Notes: generated from the letters alone by a model not told the origin. A stretch of 64,000 nucleotides of DNA from Geodermatophilaceae bacterium URHA0031 (GCA_000620205.1 JHVP01000002.1:434001-498000), one strand, 5' to 3'. Counted from the first letter of the stretch, positions 15,301 through 24,716 are shown. Numbers and translations are program-made.

Positions 15301-15821
15301 AACGTGCCCTTGCTCGTCATGATCGGGAAGTCGCCCATGAACACCGTCTGGCTCTTGATCTCACCGGTGGTGTTGTTCATGAACTCGGCGGTGACGAACA
15401 GCGGCGCCGCGTAGGTCATGTCCTTGTCCTTGCACTCCTCGAGGGACGCCTTGACGTCCTCGAAGCGCGGGTTGGAGAAGGACAGGGACATCGAGCCGCT
15501 GAAGTCCTCGATCGGCGAGATCTCCTCGAGGATCTCGGCCAGACCGCCGACGGCGTCGGCCTGCTCCTCGGGGGCGAGCGTGGCCTTCCACTGCGGGCTG
15601 CCGACCAGCCAGTCGAAGGAGGCCGTCTGCAGGGCCAGGAGGTCGGGGACCTCGAGGGGCTCGCGGATCTTGGCGAACGAGACGCGGAGCGGTGCGCCGG
15701 GGATCTTCTGCTGGTCGGCGCCGCCGGTGCGGGGACCGGGCTGCGGCTCGACCGGGGTGGTCCGGGTGGTACCTGACTCGGTGGTGCCGGGGGTGATGCT
15801 GGTGGGGCGAGAGCCTGCCAA
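12312..15821 (-). CDS. rpoB: DNA-directed RNA polymerase subunit beta
   Basis: The frame is open further upstream (to 15962), but I place the start at TTG 15821, giving 1169 residues (the family's usual ~1160-1180) beginning [12 protein letters not shown]. An AAGGAC ribosome-binding site sits just before it, and the extra upstream residues have no RpoB character. A TTG at 15836 is an alternative. Recognised segments are [19 protein letters not shown] at the N-terminus and the rifampicin pocket [20 protein letters not shown] followed by [10 protein letters not shown]. The Asp, His and Ser residues usually mutated in resistance are wild type. Late lobe segments include [13 protein letters not shown]. 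Confidence 0.95.
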   Translation of the reverse strand: MAGSRPTSITPGTTESGTTRTTPVEPQPGPRTGGADQQKIPGAPLRVSFAKIREPLEVPDLLALQTASFDWLVGSPQWKATLAPEEQADAVGGLAEILEEISPIEDFSGSMSLSFSNPRFEDVKASLEECKDKDMTYAAPLFVTAEFMNNTTGEIKSQTVFMGDFPIMTSKGTFVINGTERVVVSQLVRSPGVYFDKTLDKTSDKDVYSAKVIPSRGAWLEFDVDKRDTVGVRIDRKRRQPVSVLLKALGWTEDRIREHFQWSPTMLATLEKDHIAGQDEALLDIYRKLRPGEPPTRESAQALLENLFFNPKRYDLAKVGRYKVNKKLGVEVPQGTSTLTEDDIVATIEYVVRLHAGEPEHGVDDIDHFGNRRLRTVGELIQNQIRVGLSRMERVVRERMTTQDVEAITPQTLINIRPVVASIKEFFGTSQLSQFMDQTNPLAGLTHKRRLSALGPGGLSRERAGMEVRDVHPSHYGRMCPIETPEGPNIGLIGSLSSFGRVNPFGFIETPYRKVENGQVTDQIDYLTADEEDRFVVAQANSPLDAQGRLAEERVLVRTKGGEVDYLAPENVDYMDVSPRQMTSVATAMIPFLEHDDANRALMGANMQRQAVPLLRSEAPLVGTGMELRAAVDAGDVVVAEKAGVVEDSTADYVTVMADDGTRQTYRLLKFRRSNQGTSINQSPVVQEGQRVEVGQVVADGPCTDEGEMALGKNLLVAFMPWEGHNYEDAIILSQRLVQDDVLSSIHIEEFEVDARDTKLGAEEITRDIPNVSEEVLADLDERGIIRIGAEVVPGDILVGKVTPKGETELTPEERLLRAIFGEKAREVRDTSLKVKHGESGKVIGVRVFSREDGDELPAGVNELIRVYVAQMRKISDGDKLAGRHGNKGVISKILPQEDMPFLEDGTPVDIVLNPLGVPGRMNVGQVLETHLGWIAKQGWEVEGTPEWAAKLPGAARQAAPGTRTATPVFDGAKEDEIIGLLGSTIPNRDGDRMVKETGKARLFDGRSGEPFPEPISVGYVYILKLLHLVDDKIHARSTGPYSMITQQPLGGKAQFGGQRFGEMECWAMQAYGAAYALQELLTIKSDDILGRVKVYEAIVKGENIPEPGIPESFKVLLKELQSLCLNVEVLSGDGQAIELRDTDDEVFRAAEELGIDLSRREPSSVEDV

Positions 15822-16014
15822 GATGCGTCCTTCCAAGGACCTCACGACGTGCGGGCGGGTGCTTTTCGTCCTGGGTCGTCGTCGGTATCGGCGAGGCTGA
15901 CCGCGGATGCCAGTCCCGCCAGAGGCGTCAACACGGGGTGGCCCGGAACCGTTCCCGGGCACCCCTGGTGACCCGTGTCGGCGGGTTGGCAGTCAGAGGG
16001 CAGCGCAACAGGAG

Positions 16015-16043
16015 ACCCTACCCCTTCTGCGCGCCGGTGTCCA
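16015..16043 (-). promoter_or_regulatory. Probable rpoB promoter
   Basis: Minus-strand TGGACA (16043-16038) and TAGGGT (16020-16015) with a 17-nt spacer: five of six -35 positions match TTGACA, and the -10 fits TANNNT. It lies below the rplL terminator, so rpoBC can be transcribed independently of rplJL. Confidence 0.6.
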
Positions 16044-16266
16044 CGTCGGCTGCCGGAGGGGCCCGGGACCCACCCCGGAGGGTGGCCGGCGCCCACCGGT
16101 GCCGGGGCGGGAGCGACGCCTCCGCGAGGAGGGGCCGGGCCGCCAGGAGCGGGGCGGAGCGAGGTCGGTCGCAGCAGATGATGCCAGGGCATCCCCGGTA
16201 CGGACAGTCGCGGCGCGCGGGTGTCGTCGGAGCGGGCCCGTCTGCCGGGCGCGGAGACGTGCTCCG

Positions 16267-16317
16267 GCACGCGACAGGGGCCGCCCTCCGGGAGGAGGAC
16301 GGCCCCTGTACGCGTGC
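16267..16317 (-). terminator. Terminator after rplL
   Basis: Long hairpin: GCACGCG plus ACAGGGGCCG pair with CGGCCCCTGT and CGCGTGC, with one bulged A, and an inner CCTCC/GGAGG pair. It starts about 90 nt after the rplL stop and lies upstream of the rpoB promoter. Confidence 0.7.
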
Positions 16318-16344
16318 GGGGTGGTGCAGCGCCCGGCTCAGCGA

Positions 16345-16420
16345 GCCGGGCGGGAGGTCACGTGACCGTGACGTACCCGGCAGTCCAGACCGCCGGGTGC
16401 GAGGTCACTTGACGGTGACG
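16345..16420 (-). repeat. 29-bp imperfect direct repeat duplicating the end of rplL
   Basis: 16392-16420 (covering the last rplL codons and its stop) and 16345-16373 match at 25 of 29 positions, 47 bp apart. The downstream copy repeats the stop context (GTCACNGTCANGTGACCTC) and contains the palindrome GGTCACGTGACC. It looks like a local duplication of the gene end. Confidence 0.6.
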
Positions 16421-16794
16421 GTGGCGCCGGCGCCCTCGAGAGAGGCCTTGGCCTTGTCGGCGGCGTCCTTGGCGACCTTCTCCAGCACCGGCTTGGGCGC
16501 GTTGTCGACCAGGTCCTTGGCCTCCTTGAGGCCGAGCGAGGTCAGCGTGCGCACCTCCTTGATGACCTGGATCTTCTTGTCACCGGCAGACTCGAGGATG
16601 ACGTCGAACTCGTCCTGCTCGGCAGCGGCCTCGGGGGCAGCGCCACCGCCGACGGGGCCGGCGGCCGCAACGGCGACGGGGGCAGCGGCGGTGACGTCGA
16701 AGGTCTCCTCAAACTGCTTCACGAAGTCGGACAGCTCCAGGAGGGTCATCTCCTTGAAGGCGTCGAGCAGCTCGTCGGAAGAGAGCTTGGCCAT
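16405..16794 (-). CDS. rplL: 50S ribosomal protein L7/L12
   Basis: 129 residues starting [24 protein letters not shown]. An N-terminal dimerisation domain is followed by an alanine/glycine hinge and the C-terminal factor-binding domain ([20 protein letters not shown]...[13 protein letters not shown]). It forms the flexible stalk that recruits EF-Tu and EF-G. I use the ATG at 16794; upstream in-frame residues belong to the rplJ-rplL gap. It follows rplJ by 16 nt. Confidence 0.97.
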   Translation of the reverse strand: MAKLSSDELLDAFKEMTLLELSDFVKQFEETFDVTAAAPVAVAAAGPVGGGAAPEAAAEQDEFDVILESAGDKKIQVIKEVRTLTSLGLKEAKDLVDNAPKPVLEKVAKDAADKAKASLEGAGATVTVK

Positions 16795-16810
16795 GGTGTC
16801 TCCTTGGGGG

Positions 16811-17440
16811 TCAGTCGGTGCTGGCCGCGGTGTCCGCGGCAGCATCGGTCGTGTCGGGGGTGGTGTCAGCAGCAGCAACATCGCCGGTCGGGGCGTCCCC
16901 GGCGGCCGGAGCGGAGGCGCCCTCGGCGGACTCCTTCTTCTCCTGCAGCGCGGCGGCCAGCCGGGCGACCTGCGACAGCGGGGCCTGGAACAGCCCGGCC
17001 GCCTTGGTGAGGTTGCCCTTCATCGCGCCGGCCAGCTTGGCCAGCAGGACCTCACGGGGCTCGACGTCGGCGAGGCGCGAGACCTCGGCTGCGTCGACCG
17101 TGCGGCCCTCGACCACGCCACCCTTGATGACGAGCAGGGGGTTGGCGCGGCTGAAGTCGCGGATGGCCTTCGCGGCCTCGACCGGGTCGCCCTCGATGAA
17201 GGCGATCGCGGTGGGACCGGTGAGCAGCGGGGCCAGGTCGGTGTGACCGACCGAGTCCGCCGCCCGCTTCGTCAGGGTGTTCTTGACGACGGCGTAGCTG
17301 CTGCCCGCACCGAGGGAACGGCGCAGCTGGGTCAGCTGCGCCACGGTCAGCCCGCGGTACTCGGTGAGCACGGCCGCGCTGGAGTTGTTGAACCGCTCGG
17401 TGATCTCCTCGATCACCGCGGCCTTCGCCTGCGTGGGCAT
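16811..17440 (-). CDS. rplJ: 50S ribosomal protein L10
   Basis: 209 residues starting [18 protein letters not shown], with GAGGAGG just before the ATG at 17440. It is the stalk base that binds L7/L12. The first ~175 residues are canonical ([26 protein letters not shown]). The last ~35 are an acidic Ala/Thr/Asp tail ([18 protein letters not shown]), a low-complexity extension. L10-L12 autoregulation via the leader mRNA is known in bacteria; the ~230-nt leader here would allow it. Confidence 0.97.
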   Translation of the reverse strand: MPTQAKAAVIEEITERFNNSSAAVLTEYRGLTVAQLTQLRRSLGAGSSYAVVKNTLTKRAADSVGHTDLAPLLTGPTAIAFIEGDPVEAAKAIRDFSRANPLLVIKGGVVEGRTVDAAEVSRLADVEPREVLLAKLAGAMKGNLTKAAGLFQAPLSQVARLAAALQEKKESAEGASAPAAGDAPTGDVAAADTTPDTTDAAADTAASTD

Positions 17441-17679
17441 GGGCCTCCTCTCGTCTGTCGGGCGACCACCGGCGGCGTGCGCCCGGGGCGATCTGGGCCC
17501 GGAGACGAGGAACGCCCCGGCGCAGAGCGCACGGGGCGAGGGACGGGTCGGGTTCCGGGACGAGCCCGGGCCACGACGCGTTCGTCGAACCGTCCACCTG
17601 CGCGGGTCGCCCGGACATCCGGACCTTCGATCGCACGCGGGCGTGCGACGACCATGCGGTCTTGGGGGGAACAGCGCCC

Positions 17680-17710
17680 AATGTACGCCATCCCCCGGCC
17701 CGCCCGCCAA
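17680..17710 (-). promoter_or_regulatory. Candidate rplJ promoter
   Basis: Minus-strand TTGGCG (17710-17705) and TACATT (17685-17680) with a 19-nt spacer. The -10 is good; the -35 and spacing are below optimum. It lies just downstream of the rplA terminator. Confidence 0.4.
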
Positions 17711-17724
17711 CGGCCCAGGACGCC

Positions 17725-17759
17725 GAACGGCGCCGCCCCCCGGAGGGACGGCGCCGTTC
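17725..17759 (-). terminator. Terminator after rplKA
   Basis: 11-bp perfect stem GAACGGCGCCG/CGGCGCCGTTC with an inner CCC/GGG pairing, about 85 nt after the rplA stop. Confidence 0.7.
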
Positions 17760-17842
17760 TCTGGTGCAGGGCTCTTGTTGCAGGGCTTCGCCCGGCCCCC
17801 TGCAGGGTCCCGCCACGAGCCTGCGAGTGGGGGGGTGTTTGT

Positions 17843-18562
17843 TCAGGCGGAGGGCTCGTCCACGAGCAGGTTGCGGGTGCGGTTCGGGTCGACCGGGATG
17901 CCCGGGCCCATGGTGGTCGAGACGGTGACCTTCTTGACGTACCGGCCCTTGGCGGCCGACGGCTTGGCGCGGAGCACCTCGTCGAGCGCGGCGGCGTAGT
18001 TCTCCACCAGCTTGGCCTCGTCGAAGGAGGTCTTGCCGATCACCAGGTGAAGGTTGGCCTGCTTGTCGACGCGGAAGTTGATCTTCCCGCCCTTGATGTC
18101 GGCCACGGCCTTGGTGACGTCGGGGGTCACGGTGCCGGTCTTCGGGTTCGGCATCAGGCCACGGGGGCCGAGGATGCGGGCGATCCGGCCGACCTTGGCC
18201 ATCTGGTCGGGCGTCGCGATCGCGGCGTCGAAGTCCAGGAAGCCGCCCTGGATCCGCTCGATCAGGTCGTCTGAGCCGACGACGTCGGCGCCGGCGGCCT
18301 CGGCCTGGGCGGCCTTGTCACCGGTGGCGAAGACGATGACGCGGGCGGTCTTGCCGGTGCCGTGCGGCAGGTTGACCGTGCCGCGGACCATCTGGTCGGC
18401 CTTGCGGGGGTCGACCCCGAGGCGGATCGCGACCTCGACAGTGGCGTCGTACTTCGTGGTGGAGGTCTGCTTGGCGAGGCCGGCGGCCTGCAGCGGGCTG
18501 TAGAGCGTGCTGCCGTCGACGAGCTCGGCGACCTTGCGGTAGTTCTTGCCGTGCTTGGCCAT
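17843..18562 (-). CDS. rplA: 50S ribosomal protein L1
   Basis: 239 residues starting [17 protein letters not shown] (ATG 18562). It binds the L1 stalk of 23S rRNA and in many bacteria represses its own operon. The signature [18 protein letters not shown] is intact, as are [11 protein letters not shown] and the C-terminal [12 protein letters not shown]. It lies 112 bp after rplK. Confidence 0.98.
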   Translation of the reverse strand: MAKHGKNYRKVAELVDGSTLYSPLQAAGLAKQTSTTKYDATVEVAIRLGVDPRKADQMVRGTVNLPHGTGKTARVIVFATGDKAAQAEAAGADVVGSDDLIERIQGGFLDFDAAIATPDQMAKVGRIARILGPRGLMPNPKTGTVTPDVTKAVADIKGGKINFRVDKQANLHLVIGKTSFDEAKLVENYAAALDEVLRAKPSAAKGRYVKKVTVSTTMGPGIPVDPNRTRNLLVDEPSA

Positions 18563-18674
18563 GGTGGTGCTCCTTCCCCCGGAACGGGGTCGTGTGGTGA
18601 ACGGGCCTGGCCGGCCCTCCCACGGTGGTGAGTGCTGCAGTGGTGCCAACGCCGCTGGGGTCAGCGACCTTCCC

Positions 18675-19103
18675 TCACTTGACCGTGATGCCCATCGACC
18701 GGGCGGTGCCGGCGATGATCTTCTCGGCCTGCTCGAGGTCGTTGGCGTTGAGATCGGCCATCTTGGTCTGCGCGATCTCCCGGACCTGGTCACGGGTGAC
18801 GGTGGCGACCTTGGTCTTGTGCGGCTCGCCCGAGCCCTTCTCCACCCCGGCGGCCTTGAGCAGCATGCGCGCGGCCGGCGGCGTCTTGGTGACGAAGGTG
18901 AACGACCGGTCCTCGAAGACCGAGATCTCGACGGGGATGACGTTGCCGCGCTGCGACTCCGTCGCAGCGTTGTAGGCCTTGCAGAACTCCATGATGTTCA
19001 CGCCGTGCTGACCGAGGGCCGGGCCCACGGGCGGCGCGGGGGTGGCCGCACCGGCGTTGATCTGGAGCTTGATGACCGCGGTCAACCGCTTCCTGGGGGG
19101 CAT
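18675..19103 (-). CDS. rplK: 50S ribosomal protein L11
   Basis: 142 residues starting [27 protein letters not shown]. It is a component of the GTPase-associated centre and needed for RelA-type stringent activation in other bacteria. The proline-rich [20 protein letters not shown] and the C-terminal RNA-binding segment are intact. It begins 46 nt downstream of nusG in the secE-nusG-rplK-rplA string. Confidence 0.98.
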   Translation of the reverse strand: MPPRKRLTAVIKLQINAGAATPAPPVGPALGQHGVNIMEFCKAYNAATESQRGNVIPVEISVFEDRSFTFVTKTPPAARMLLKAAGVEKGSGEPHKTKVATVTRDQVREIAQTKMADLNANDLEQAEKIIAGTARSMGITVK

Positions 19104-19149
19104 GACTACCTTCTTCTCTGCTGATCAGGGGAGTGCAGGCGCACTCAGG

Positions 19150-20046
19150 TCAGATCTTGGTGACCTGGGTGAACGACAGCTCGACCGGCGTCTCGCGGCC
19201 GAAGATGGAGACGAGGACCTGGAGCTTCTGCTGCTCGGGGTTGATCTCGTTGATGGTGGCCGGCAGCGTCGCGAACGGACCGTCCATGACGGTGACGGAC
19301 TCGCCGACCTCGAACTCGACGACGGTCGTCGCGGAGGCGGCGGGCGCGGCCTCGGCGGCCGCGGCCGGCTTCTCGGTGACCGCCGGCACCAGCAGGTTGA
19401 CGACCTCGTCGATGCTCAGCGGGGAGGGCTTGGAGGTGGCGCCGACGAAGCCGGTGACACCGGGGGTGTTGCGCACCGCGCCCCAGGACTCGTCGTTGAG
19501 GTCCATCCGGACCAGCAGGTACCCGGGCAGCTTCTTGCGGTTGACCTGGGTCCGCTTGCCGTTCTTGATCTCGGTGACCTCCTCGGTGGGCACCTCGATC
19601 TGGAAGATGTAGTCCTCCATGTCCAGCGACGTGATCCGGGACTCGAGGTTGGTCTTCACCTTGTTCTCGTAGCCCGCGTAGGAATGGATCACGTACCAGT
19701 CGCCGAACTGGCTGCGCAGCGTCGAGCGCAGCGCCTCGGCCGGGTCCTCGTCGTGCTCGGCGGCGTCCTCGAGGGTGTCGGTGACCAGCGGGTCGTGGTC
19801 GGGCGCCGGCTCGGCCAGCGGGTCACCGACGAGGCTGTCCTGGCTGCCGGTCTCGACGACGGGGGTCACGTCGGCGACCCCGCTGGCGGTGTCCTGGTCG
19901 GCGGTGTCGCCGGAGCCCTCGGCGGAGCCGGTCTCGCCGGCGCCCGTCTCGAGGTCGACGCTGCCGCGGACGTCCGCACGCGCGTCGTCGAGGTCGATGC
20001 CCTCGACCGCGCTGTCGGTCTCGAAGGGCTCGCGGGGGTCCGTCAC
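19150..20046 (-). CDS. nusG: Transcription termination/antitermination factor NusG
   Basis: 298 residues from GTG 20046. After an acidic, low-complexity N-terminal extension of ~110 residues comes the NGN domain ([23 protein letters not shown]), which binds the RNA polymerase clamp. The C-terminal KOW domain ([21 protein letters not shown] to the end) binds S10 or Rho. The extension is longer than in E. coli but common in actinobacteria. It follows secE by 43 nt. Confidence 0.96.
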   Translation of the reverse strand: MTDPREPFETDSAVEGIDLDDARADVRGSVDLETGAGETGSAEGSGDTADQDTASGVADVTPVVETGSQDSLVGDPLAEPAPDHDPLVTDTLEDAAEHDEDPAEALRSTLRSQFGDWYVIHSYAGYENKVKTNLESRITSLDMEDYIFQIEVPTEEVTEIKNGKRTQVNRKKLPGYLLVRMDLNDESWGAVRNTPGVTGFVGATSKPSPLSIDEVVNLLVPAVTEKPAAAAEAAPAASATTVVEFEVGESVTVMDGPFATLPATINEINPEQQKLQVLVSIFGRETPVELSFTQVTKI

Positions 20047-20089
20047 TGGGTCTCTTCCTTGTCGGGTGTGGTGCAGGCCAGGGGGCGGG

Positions 20090-20575
20090 TCAGCCGAAGA
20101 CGGCGAGCACGCCCTGGGCGAAGGCGATGTCGAGGCCGGCCACCAGCGCCACCATGACCGCGACGAAAACGATCACCACGGTCGTGTAGGTGATCAGCTC
20201 CTTGCGGCCGGGCCAGATGACCTTGCGGAGCTCGGCGACGACCTCGCGGAGGAACCGGCCGATGCTGCGCTTCTCGCGCAGCTCGGCGGCGCGGGCCCGC
20301 TCCGCGTCGGCGCGGGACCGGGTGCCCTCGCCGCTGCGGGTGGCACCCGTGGGCCGGGTGGCCGGACGGTCGGAGGTGCTGCGCTGCCGGCGGCGCGTGG
20401 GTGCGGCGACGACCTTGTCCTCCTCGGACTCGGCCTCCCCGGCGAGGTCGGCCTCGGCGGCCTCGAGCTCGGCGGCGTCCTCGACGCCCGGGGTCTCGGC
20501 GTCGATCCGCTCAGCGGTCAGCTCGTCGTCGGCGCGGGCACCGTCGTCCGGCCCGCCGTCCTTCTCCTCGCTCAC
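20090..20575 (-). CDS. secE: Preprotein translocase subunit SecE
   Basis: 161 residues from GTG 20575. SecE clamps SecY in the plasma-membrane translocon. The conserved part is C-terminal: [20 protein letters not shown] followed by a single membrane helix ([19 protein letters not shown]). The first ~95 residues are acidic and low-complexity. Gene order tRNA-Trp-secE-nusG confirms the call. Confidence 0.95.
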   Translation of the reverse strand: MSEEKDGGPDDGARADDELTAERIDAETPGVEDAAELEAAEADLAGEAESEEDKVVAAPTRRRQRSTSDRPATRPTGATRSGEGTRSRADAERARAAELREKRSIGRFLREVVAELRKVIWPGRKELITYTTVVIVFVAVMVALVAGLDIAFAQGVLAVFG

Positions 20576-20610
20576 AGCGCCTCGTTCCTCGGTCGTCGGT
20601 CAGGTGGTGG

Positions 20611-20683
<73 letters not shown>

Positions 20684-20776
20684 AGGGGACGCCGGGCCGC
20701 GTCACGGCGCGACCGAACTCCTCGAGAGGAGCCCCGGGGCACGCCGGTGGCGGGGTCCACTGGCCCCAGGGCGTCG

Positions 20777-20782
20777 AGTGTA
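20777..20782 (-). promoter_or_regulatory. -10 element for tRNA-Trp/secE/nusG
   Basis: TACACT (TANNNT) on the minus strand, predicting a start near 20770, about 87 nt before the mature tRNA. The best upstream -35 (TTCGCC, 19-nt spacer) is poor. Confidence 0.45.
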
Positions 20783-20882
20783 CGGGACCGCCGGGAGCGA
20801 CGGCGAACACGGCAGGTGACCCCCCTCTCGCGGGGGCCGGATCCCACCGGACCAGCGCAGCCGGGTCTGACACGATCGCGCC

Positions 20883-22142
20883 GTGACCACCGCCCCCGTG
20901 CCGGACTCCACGGTGCCGGCCCCGCCACCGGTCCCGCCGGCCGCTCGCCGCGTGTCCCGGCGGGTCGCTGCGATCACCCCGTCGGCGACGTTGGCCGTGG
21001 ACGCCCGCGCCAAGGCGCTGCGGGCCGCCGGCGCCCCGGTGATCGGCTTCGCCGCGGGTGAGCCCGACTTCCCCTCGCCGCCGCACGTGGTCGCCGCCGC
21101 GGTGGCCGCCGCCCAGGACCCGGCCAACCACCGGTACTCCCCGGCGGGCGGGCTGCCCGAGCTCAAGGAGGCGATCGTCGCCAAGACGCTGCGCGACTCC
21201 GGGCTCCACGCCCGACCGGCCGACGTGCTCGTCACGAACGGCGGCAAGCAGGCGGTGCAGGAGGCCCTCGCCACACTGATCGACCCCGGCGACGAGGTGC
21301 TGCTGCCGACCCCGTACTGGACGACCTACCCGGAGGCGATCCGGCTGGCCGGCGGGGTCCCGGTGCCCGTGGTCGCCGACGAGGCCAGCGGCTACCTGGT
21401 GTCGGTGGGCCAGCTGGAGGCCGCCCGCACCCCGCGCACCCGGCTGCTGCTCTTCTGCTCCCCCGCGAACCCGACGGGGGCGGTGCACCCCGCGGAGGAG
21501 GTCGCCGAGATCGGCCGCTGGGCCCTCGACGCCGGCCTGTGGGTGCTCACCGACGAGATCTACGAGCACCTCGTGTACGGCGGGGCCACCGCACCGTCGC
21601 TGCCCGCGCTGGTGCCCGAGCTGCAGTCCCGGTGCGTCGTCGTCAACGGCGTCGCGAAGACCTACGCGATGACCGGCTGGCGGGTGGGCTGGCTGCTCGG
21701 GCCCGCCGACGTCGTCGCGGCCGCCACCGCCCTCCAGTCGCACTCCACGTCCAACGTCGCCAACGTCTCCCAGCTGGCCGCCGCCGCCGCGCTCACCGGG
21801 GACCAGTCCGCCGTCGCGACCATGCGCGCGGCCTTCGACCGCCGCCGGCAGACGATGGTCGGGATGCTCCGGGAGATCCCCGGGATCGCCTGCCCCGAGC
21901 CGCAGGGTGCCTTCTACGCCTACCCGTCGGTGAAGGCGCTGCTCGGTCGGCCGATCGCCGGGCGGACCGTGCACACCAGCGTCGAGCTGGCCGAACTGCT
22001 GCTGGAGGAGGCCCAGGTCGCCGTCGTCCCCGGCGAGGCGTTCGGGACGCCGGGATACCTGCGGCTGTCCTACGCCCTCGGTGACGACGACCTCGTCGAG
22101 GGCGTCTCCCGGATGCAGCGGCTGCTCGGCGAGGCGGGCTGA
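20883..22142 (+). CDS. Pyridoxal-phosphate aminotransferase (aspartate aminotransferase type)
   Basis: 419 residues from GTG 20883. Fold-type I aminotransferase: substrate-binding GFAAGEPDF near residue 60, [26 protein letters not shown], the PLP lysine in [16 protein letters not shown], and the C-terminal arginine region YLRLSYALG. Most similar in pattern to class-Ib aspartate/prephenate aminotransferases; the true substrate is not settled by sequence. It is transcribed opposite to the surrounding genes. CACGAT lies 6 nt before the start, a weak leaderless-type promoter. Confidence 0.88.
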   Translation: MTTAPVPDSTVPAPPPVPPAARRVSRRVAAITPSATLAVDARAKALRAAGAPVIGFAAGEPDFPSPPHVVAAAVAAAQDPANHRYSPAGGLPELKEAIVAKTLRDSGLHARPADVLVTNGGKQAVQEALATLIDPGDEVLLPTPYWTTYPEAIRLAGGVPVPVVADEASGYLVSVGQLEAARTPRTRLLLFCSPANPTGAVHPAEEVAEIGRWALDAGLWVLTDEIYEHLVYGGATAPSLPALVPELQSRCVVVNGVAKTYAMTGWRVGWLLGPADVVAAATALQSHSTSNVANVSQLAAAAALTGDQSAVATMRAAFDRRRQTMVGMLREIPGIACPEPQGAFYAYPSVKALLGRPIAGRTVHTSVELAELLLEEAQVAVVPGEAFGTPGYLRLSYALGDDDLVEGVSRMQRLLGEAG

Positions 22143-22152
22143 GGCGGCGCCG

Positions 22153-23562
22153 TCAGCGGGGCAGGTCCTCGGGGTCGAGCGCCCCGGCCTGCTGCAGCAC
22201 GGCGAGCGCGGCCGGCAGGTCGGCCAGCGCCGTCCCGACGTCGGCCGGGGTCGCGATGGTCCAGGCCTGTGCGTCGACGTAGCAGCGCAGCGCCGCGTCG
22301 AAGGCCTCCGCGCCGGCCTGCTGGCGCGCGGTGAGCAGGGCGGCGGCGCCCTTGCCGTAGACCGCCGTGACGTAGCGGCGGTCGTCGGGGAAGGAGGCCA
22401 TCGAGCCGCCGACGTCCCCGTCGGTGGCCAGCAGCCGGCTCACCTGGGCCGGGGGCGGGTCGCCGGTCACCGACTGCGCGTAGCTGGCGAACGCCTCGTC
22501 CAGCCACGGGTCGCGGAACTGGGAGTCACCGACCATGCCGTAGAACCACATGTGGGCGACCTCGTGCACCAGGACGGTCTCGTCCTCGCTGGCCAGCAGG
22601 ATCGACGACGGGTACTCGATGCCGCCGCCGAAGTCCGGCAGCCACGGCACGGTGAGCGTCGCGTAGGGGAACGCGCCGAAGCGGGCTGCGAGCTGCTCGA
22701 TCGCCTGCCCCGTCGCCCGGGCCAGCCGGGCCGGGTCACGACCGGAACCGGGGAGCACCCCGGTGGTCACCCGGACGCCGTCCACCTCGGTCTCGGCGGT
22801 GACGAAGGAGCCCGCGGCCACGCTGACGTCCCGGGCGACCGGCTCGTGGGAGGTCCAGGTGCGGCGGCCGCCGCGCTCACGGCTGGGTTCCGCCTGGTCG
22901 CCGGTCATCAGCACGGTGAGCGCAGCCGGGGCGTCGACCGAGATGGTGGTGTCGCTGACCGGGCTGCTGGCCGTCTCGCCGGTGAGGGCCACGAACGGGT
23001 CGCGCGCCCAGCCGACCCCCGGCTCCCAGGCCAGCAGCGGCGCGCCGCTGGCCCACCAGGAGACGTCCGAGGCGGTGCCCAGCCGCTCGAAGCCGCCTCC
23101 GCCGAGGCGGAGCGTGAAGTCCAGTGCGACCTGCGTGGACTCCCCTGGGGCCAGCCGATCGGCCAGGGTCACGACGTAGAGCCCACCGGGGGCGGCCGCC
23201 GCCGCGCTCTCGTACCCGCCGCCGGCGACGTCGGCGCCGCGCACCGCGGTGACGGTCAGCTGGTTGCCCAGGGCGGTGGCGTCGGGGCCGTTGGGCACCA
23301 GCCGGAAGACGAGCTCCCCGGTCGGCAGGTCGGGGGTGAAGACGACGGTCTCGGTGCCGGTCACCGTCCGCAGGTCGTCGCCGAGGGTGAACTCGAGGTC
23401 GACGACGGGCCGGTCGGGGTCGGGCGCGGCGCGCTCCCGGGGGCAGCTCCCGGCACCGGTGGCCGGCGCCGCGCTGGTCGGGGCGGGGGACGCCTCCGGC
23501 CCGGTCCCACCGCAGCCGGCGGTGAGCAGCAGCGCGGCCAGGACGACGGGAGCCCGGCGCAT
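22153..23562 (-). CDS. M1-family metallopeptidase lipoprotein
   Basis: 469 residues starting MRRAPVVLAALLLTAGCGG, a lipoprotein signal with lipobox LTAGC, so anchored outside the membrane. Zinc motif HEVAHMW with the third ligand in WLDEAF exactly 18 residues on (HEXXH-x18-E), and GGIEYP in the place of the classical GAMEN exopeptidase motif. About half the length of full aminopeptidase N: the large C-terminal helical domain is absent, as in many secreted actinobacterial members. Target peptides unknown. It begins 19 nt after the downstream hadB-like stop and may be cotranscribed with it; its own stop is 10 bp from the convergent aminotransferase stop. Confidence 0.85.
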   Translation of the reverse strand: MRRAPVVLAALLLTAGCGGTGPEASPAPTSAAPATGAGSCPRERAAPDPDRPVVDLEFTLGDDLRTVTGTETVVFTPDLPTGELVFRLVPNGPDATALGNQLTVTAVRGADVAGGGYESAAAAAPGGLYVVTLADRLAPGESTQVALDFTLRLGGGGFERLGTASDVSWWASGAPLLAWEPGVGWARDPFVALTGETASSPVSDTTISVDAPAALTVLMTGDQAEPSRERGGRRTWTSHEPVARDVSVAAGSFVTAETEVDGVRVTTGVLPGSGRDPARLARATGQAIEQLAARFGAFPYATLTVPWLPDFGGGIEYPSSILLASEDETVLVHEVAHMWFYGMVGDSQFRDPWLDEAFASYAQSVTGDPPPAQVSRLLATDGDVGGSMASFPDDRRYVTAVYGKGAAALLTARQQAGAEAFDAALRCYVDAQAWTIATPADVGTALADLPAALAVLQQAGALDPEDLPR

Positions 23563-23581
23563 CGACGTCCCGCCCGCCGGG

Positions 23582-24004
23582 TCAGCTCAGCGCGACGACG
23601 GCGCGGGCCAGGGACAGCACCTTGTCCCCGCTGCTGGTGACAGTCAGGTCGACGCGCACCCGGCCGTCCTCCCCCACCGCCGCGACCCGCCCGCGGACGG
23701 TCAGCTCGGCGCCGGACTCGTCGTCGGGCACCACGACGGGGCGGGAGAACCGCACCTGGTAGTCCACGACGGCCCCGGGGTCCCCGGCCCAGCGGGTGAC
23801 CGCGCGCACGGCGATGCCGGCGGTGAGCATGCCGTGGGCGATGACGTCGGGCAGGCCCACCTCGCGGGCGACCCGCTCGTTCCAGTGGATGACGTTGAAG
23901 TCCCCGGAGGCGCCGGCGTACCGGACCAGGTCCGCGCGGGTGACCCGGGAGCTCTGCTCGGGGAGCTCTGCGCCGACCTCGACGTCGGCCAGCCGGCGGG
24001 TCAC
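23582..24004 (-). CDS. hadB: MaoC-like hotdog dehydratase, HadB-type catalytic subunit
   Basis: 140 residues. The hydratase motif of the R-specific hydratase 2 family is visible: GDFNVIHWNERVAREVG with the catalytic Asp and His, then AHGMLTAG. In mycobacteria the HadAB heterodimer dehydrates (3R)-hydroxyacyl-ACP in FAS-II; whether this organism uses it for that is unknown. GTG 24004 overlaps the stop of the upstream hadA-like gene by 4 nt (GTGA). Confidence 0.8.
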   Translation of the reverse strand: MTRRLADVEVGAELPEQSSRVTRADLVRYAGASGDFNVIHWNERVAREVGLPDVIAHGMLTAGIAVRAVTRWAGDPGAVVDYQVRFSRPVVVPDDESGAELTVRGRVAAVGEDGRVRVDLTVTSSGDKVLSLARAVVALS

Positions 24005-24447
24005 GCCGCACCCCGGGCGACCAGCATCGAACGGGTGGTGCAGACCGGTTCGCCGTCCTCGGTCGCGAGGTCCACCCGGGTGGTGAGCATGTCGTTGCCG
24101 GCGATCGTCTTCACCGCGTCGATCGTGGCGGTGGCGACCAGCCGGTCACCGGCACGGATGGGCCGGTGGTGGGTGAACCGCTGCTCCCCGTGGACGACCC
24201 GGCTGTAGTCGATGTCGACGTCGGGGTCCTCCACCACGACGTTGCCCGCGCCGAGGCTCAGCACGATGGCGAACGTCGGCGGGGCGATGACGTCGGGGTG
24301 CCCGGCGGCACGGGCGGCCACCGGGTCGAGGTACACCGGGTCGGGGTCGCCGAGGGCCGCGGCGAACTCAGCGATCTTCTCGCGCCCGACCTCGTACACG
24401 GCAGAGGGCGGGTAGCTGCGCCCGACCAGTCCTGCGTCCAGCGCCAT
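24001..24447 (-). CDS. hadA: MaoC-like dehydratase, HadA-type partner subunit
   Basis: 148 residues of the hotdog N-terminal type: VGREKIAEFAAALGDPDP, DVIAPPTFAIVLSL, then YSRVVHGEQRFTHHRPIRAGD. It lacks the catalytic Asp-His motif seen in its neighbour and is expected to shape the substrate channel of the heterodimer. Translationally coupled to hadB by the GTGA overlap. It lies downstream of rpmG, the same order as mycobacterial rpmG-hadA-hadB. Confidence 0.8.
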   Translation of the reverse strand: MALDAGLVGRSYPPSAVYEVGREKIAEFAAALGDPDPVYLDPVAARAAGHPDVIAPPTFAIVLSLGAGNVVVEDPDVDIDYSRVVHGEQRFTHHRPIRAGDRLVATATIDAVKTIAGNDMLTTRVDLATEDGEPVCTTRSMLVARGAA

Positions 24448-24490
24448 GCTCCCGCCCTCTCGCCCTGCTCGTGTCCGGCGACCGCTGGGG

Positions 24491-24655
24491 TCAGCGCGTC
24501 TCGCGGTGGACCGTGTGCCGACGGTCGGTCGGGCAGTACTTCTTCAGCTCGATCCGGTCGGGGTCGTTCCGACGGTTCTTGCGGGTGATGTAGTTGCGGT
24601 TCTTGCACTCCTGGCAGGCCAGGGTGATCTTCGGACGGACGTCTGTGGCTGCCAT
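24491..24655 (-). CDS. rpmG: 50S ribosomal protein L33
   Basis: 54 residues starting [22 protein letters not shown], the typical actinobacterial L33 N-terminus, ending HTVHRETR. Zinc-type L33 carries two CxxC pairs. Here the first is intact (Cys14, Cys17) but the second reads C-P-T-D (Cys41, Asp44), so the fourth ligand is Asp. An AGGAA ribosome-binding site precedes the ATG. Downstream of a tandem hairpin that ends the tRNA transcripts. Confidence 0.93.
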   Translation of the reverse strand: MAATDVRPKITLACQECKNRNYITRKNRRNDPDRIELKKYCPTDRRHTVHRETR

Positions 24656-24716
24656 GAGCGCGTTCCTCGCCTTGTTCTGTGTGTCGAGGGAGGCCTCGAC
24701 GTGCTGGGTGCTGCTC

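Larger units (their letters stand above)
15822..16404. other. Intergenic region between rplL and rpoB
   Basis: No gene supported. From the rplL side it contains a duplicated rplL gene end (16345-16373), the rplL terminator (16267-16317) and the probable rpoB promoter (16015-16043), followed by a leader of ~187 nt. Open frames here look like composition artefacts. Confidence 0.6.
17441..17842. other. Intergenic region between rplA and rplJ
   Basis: No gene supported. It contains a terminator-type hairpin after rplA (17725-17759), a candidate rplJ promoter (17680-17710) and a leader of roughly 230 nt before rplJ, the usual place of the L10 autoregulatory mRNA structure. I did not resolve that structure. 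Confidence 0.55.

Noticed and set aside
12267-15776. 1169-codon plus-strand open frame opposite rpoB
   Set aside because: Shadow frame of rpoB; its length reflects absence of AT-rich stops.
15822-15962. N-terminal extension of rpoB to 15962
   Set aside because: Arg/Pro-rich residues unlike RpoB, while TTG 15821 has a ribosome-binding site and gives the normal length.
16356-16367. GGTCACGTGACC as a G-box-like operator
   Set aside because: Explained by the duplication of the rplL end; no regulator evidence.
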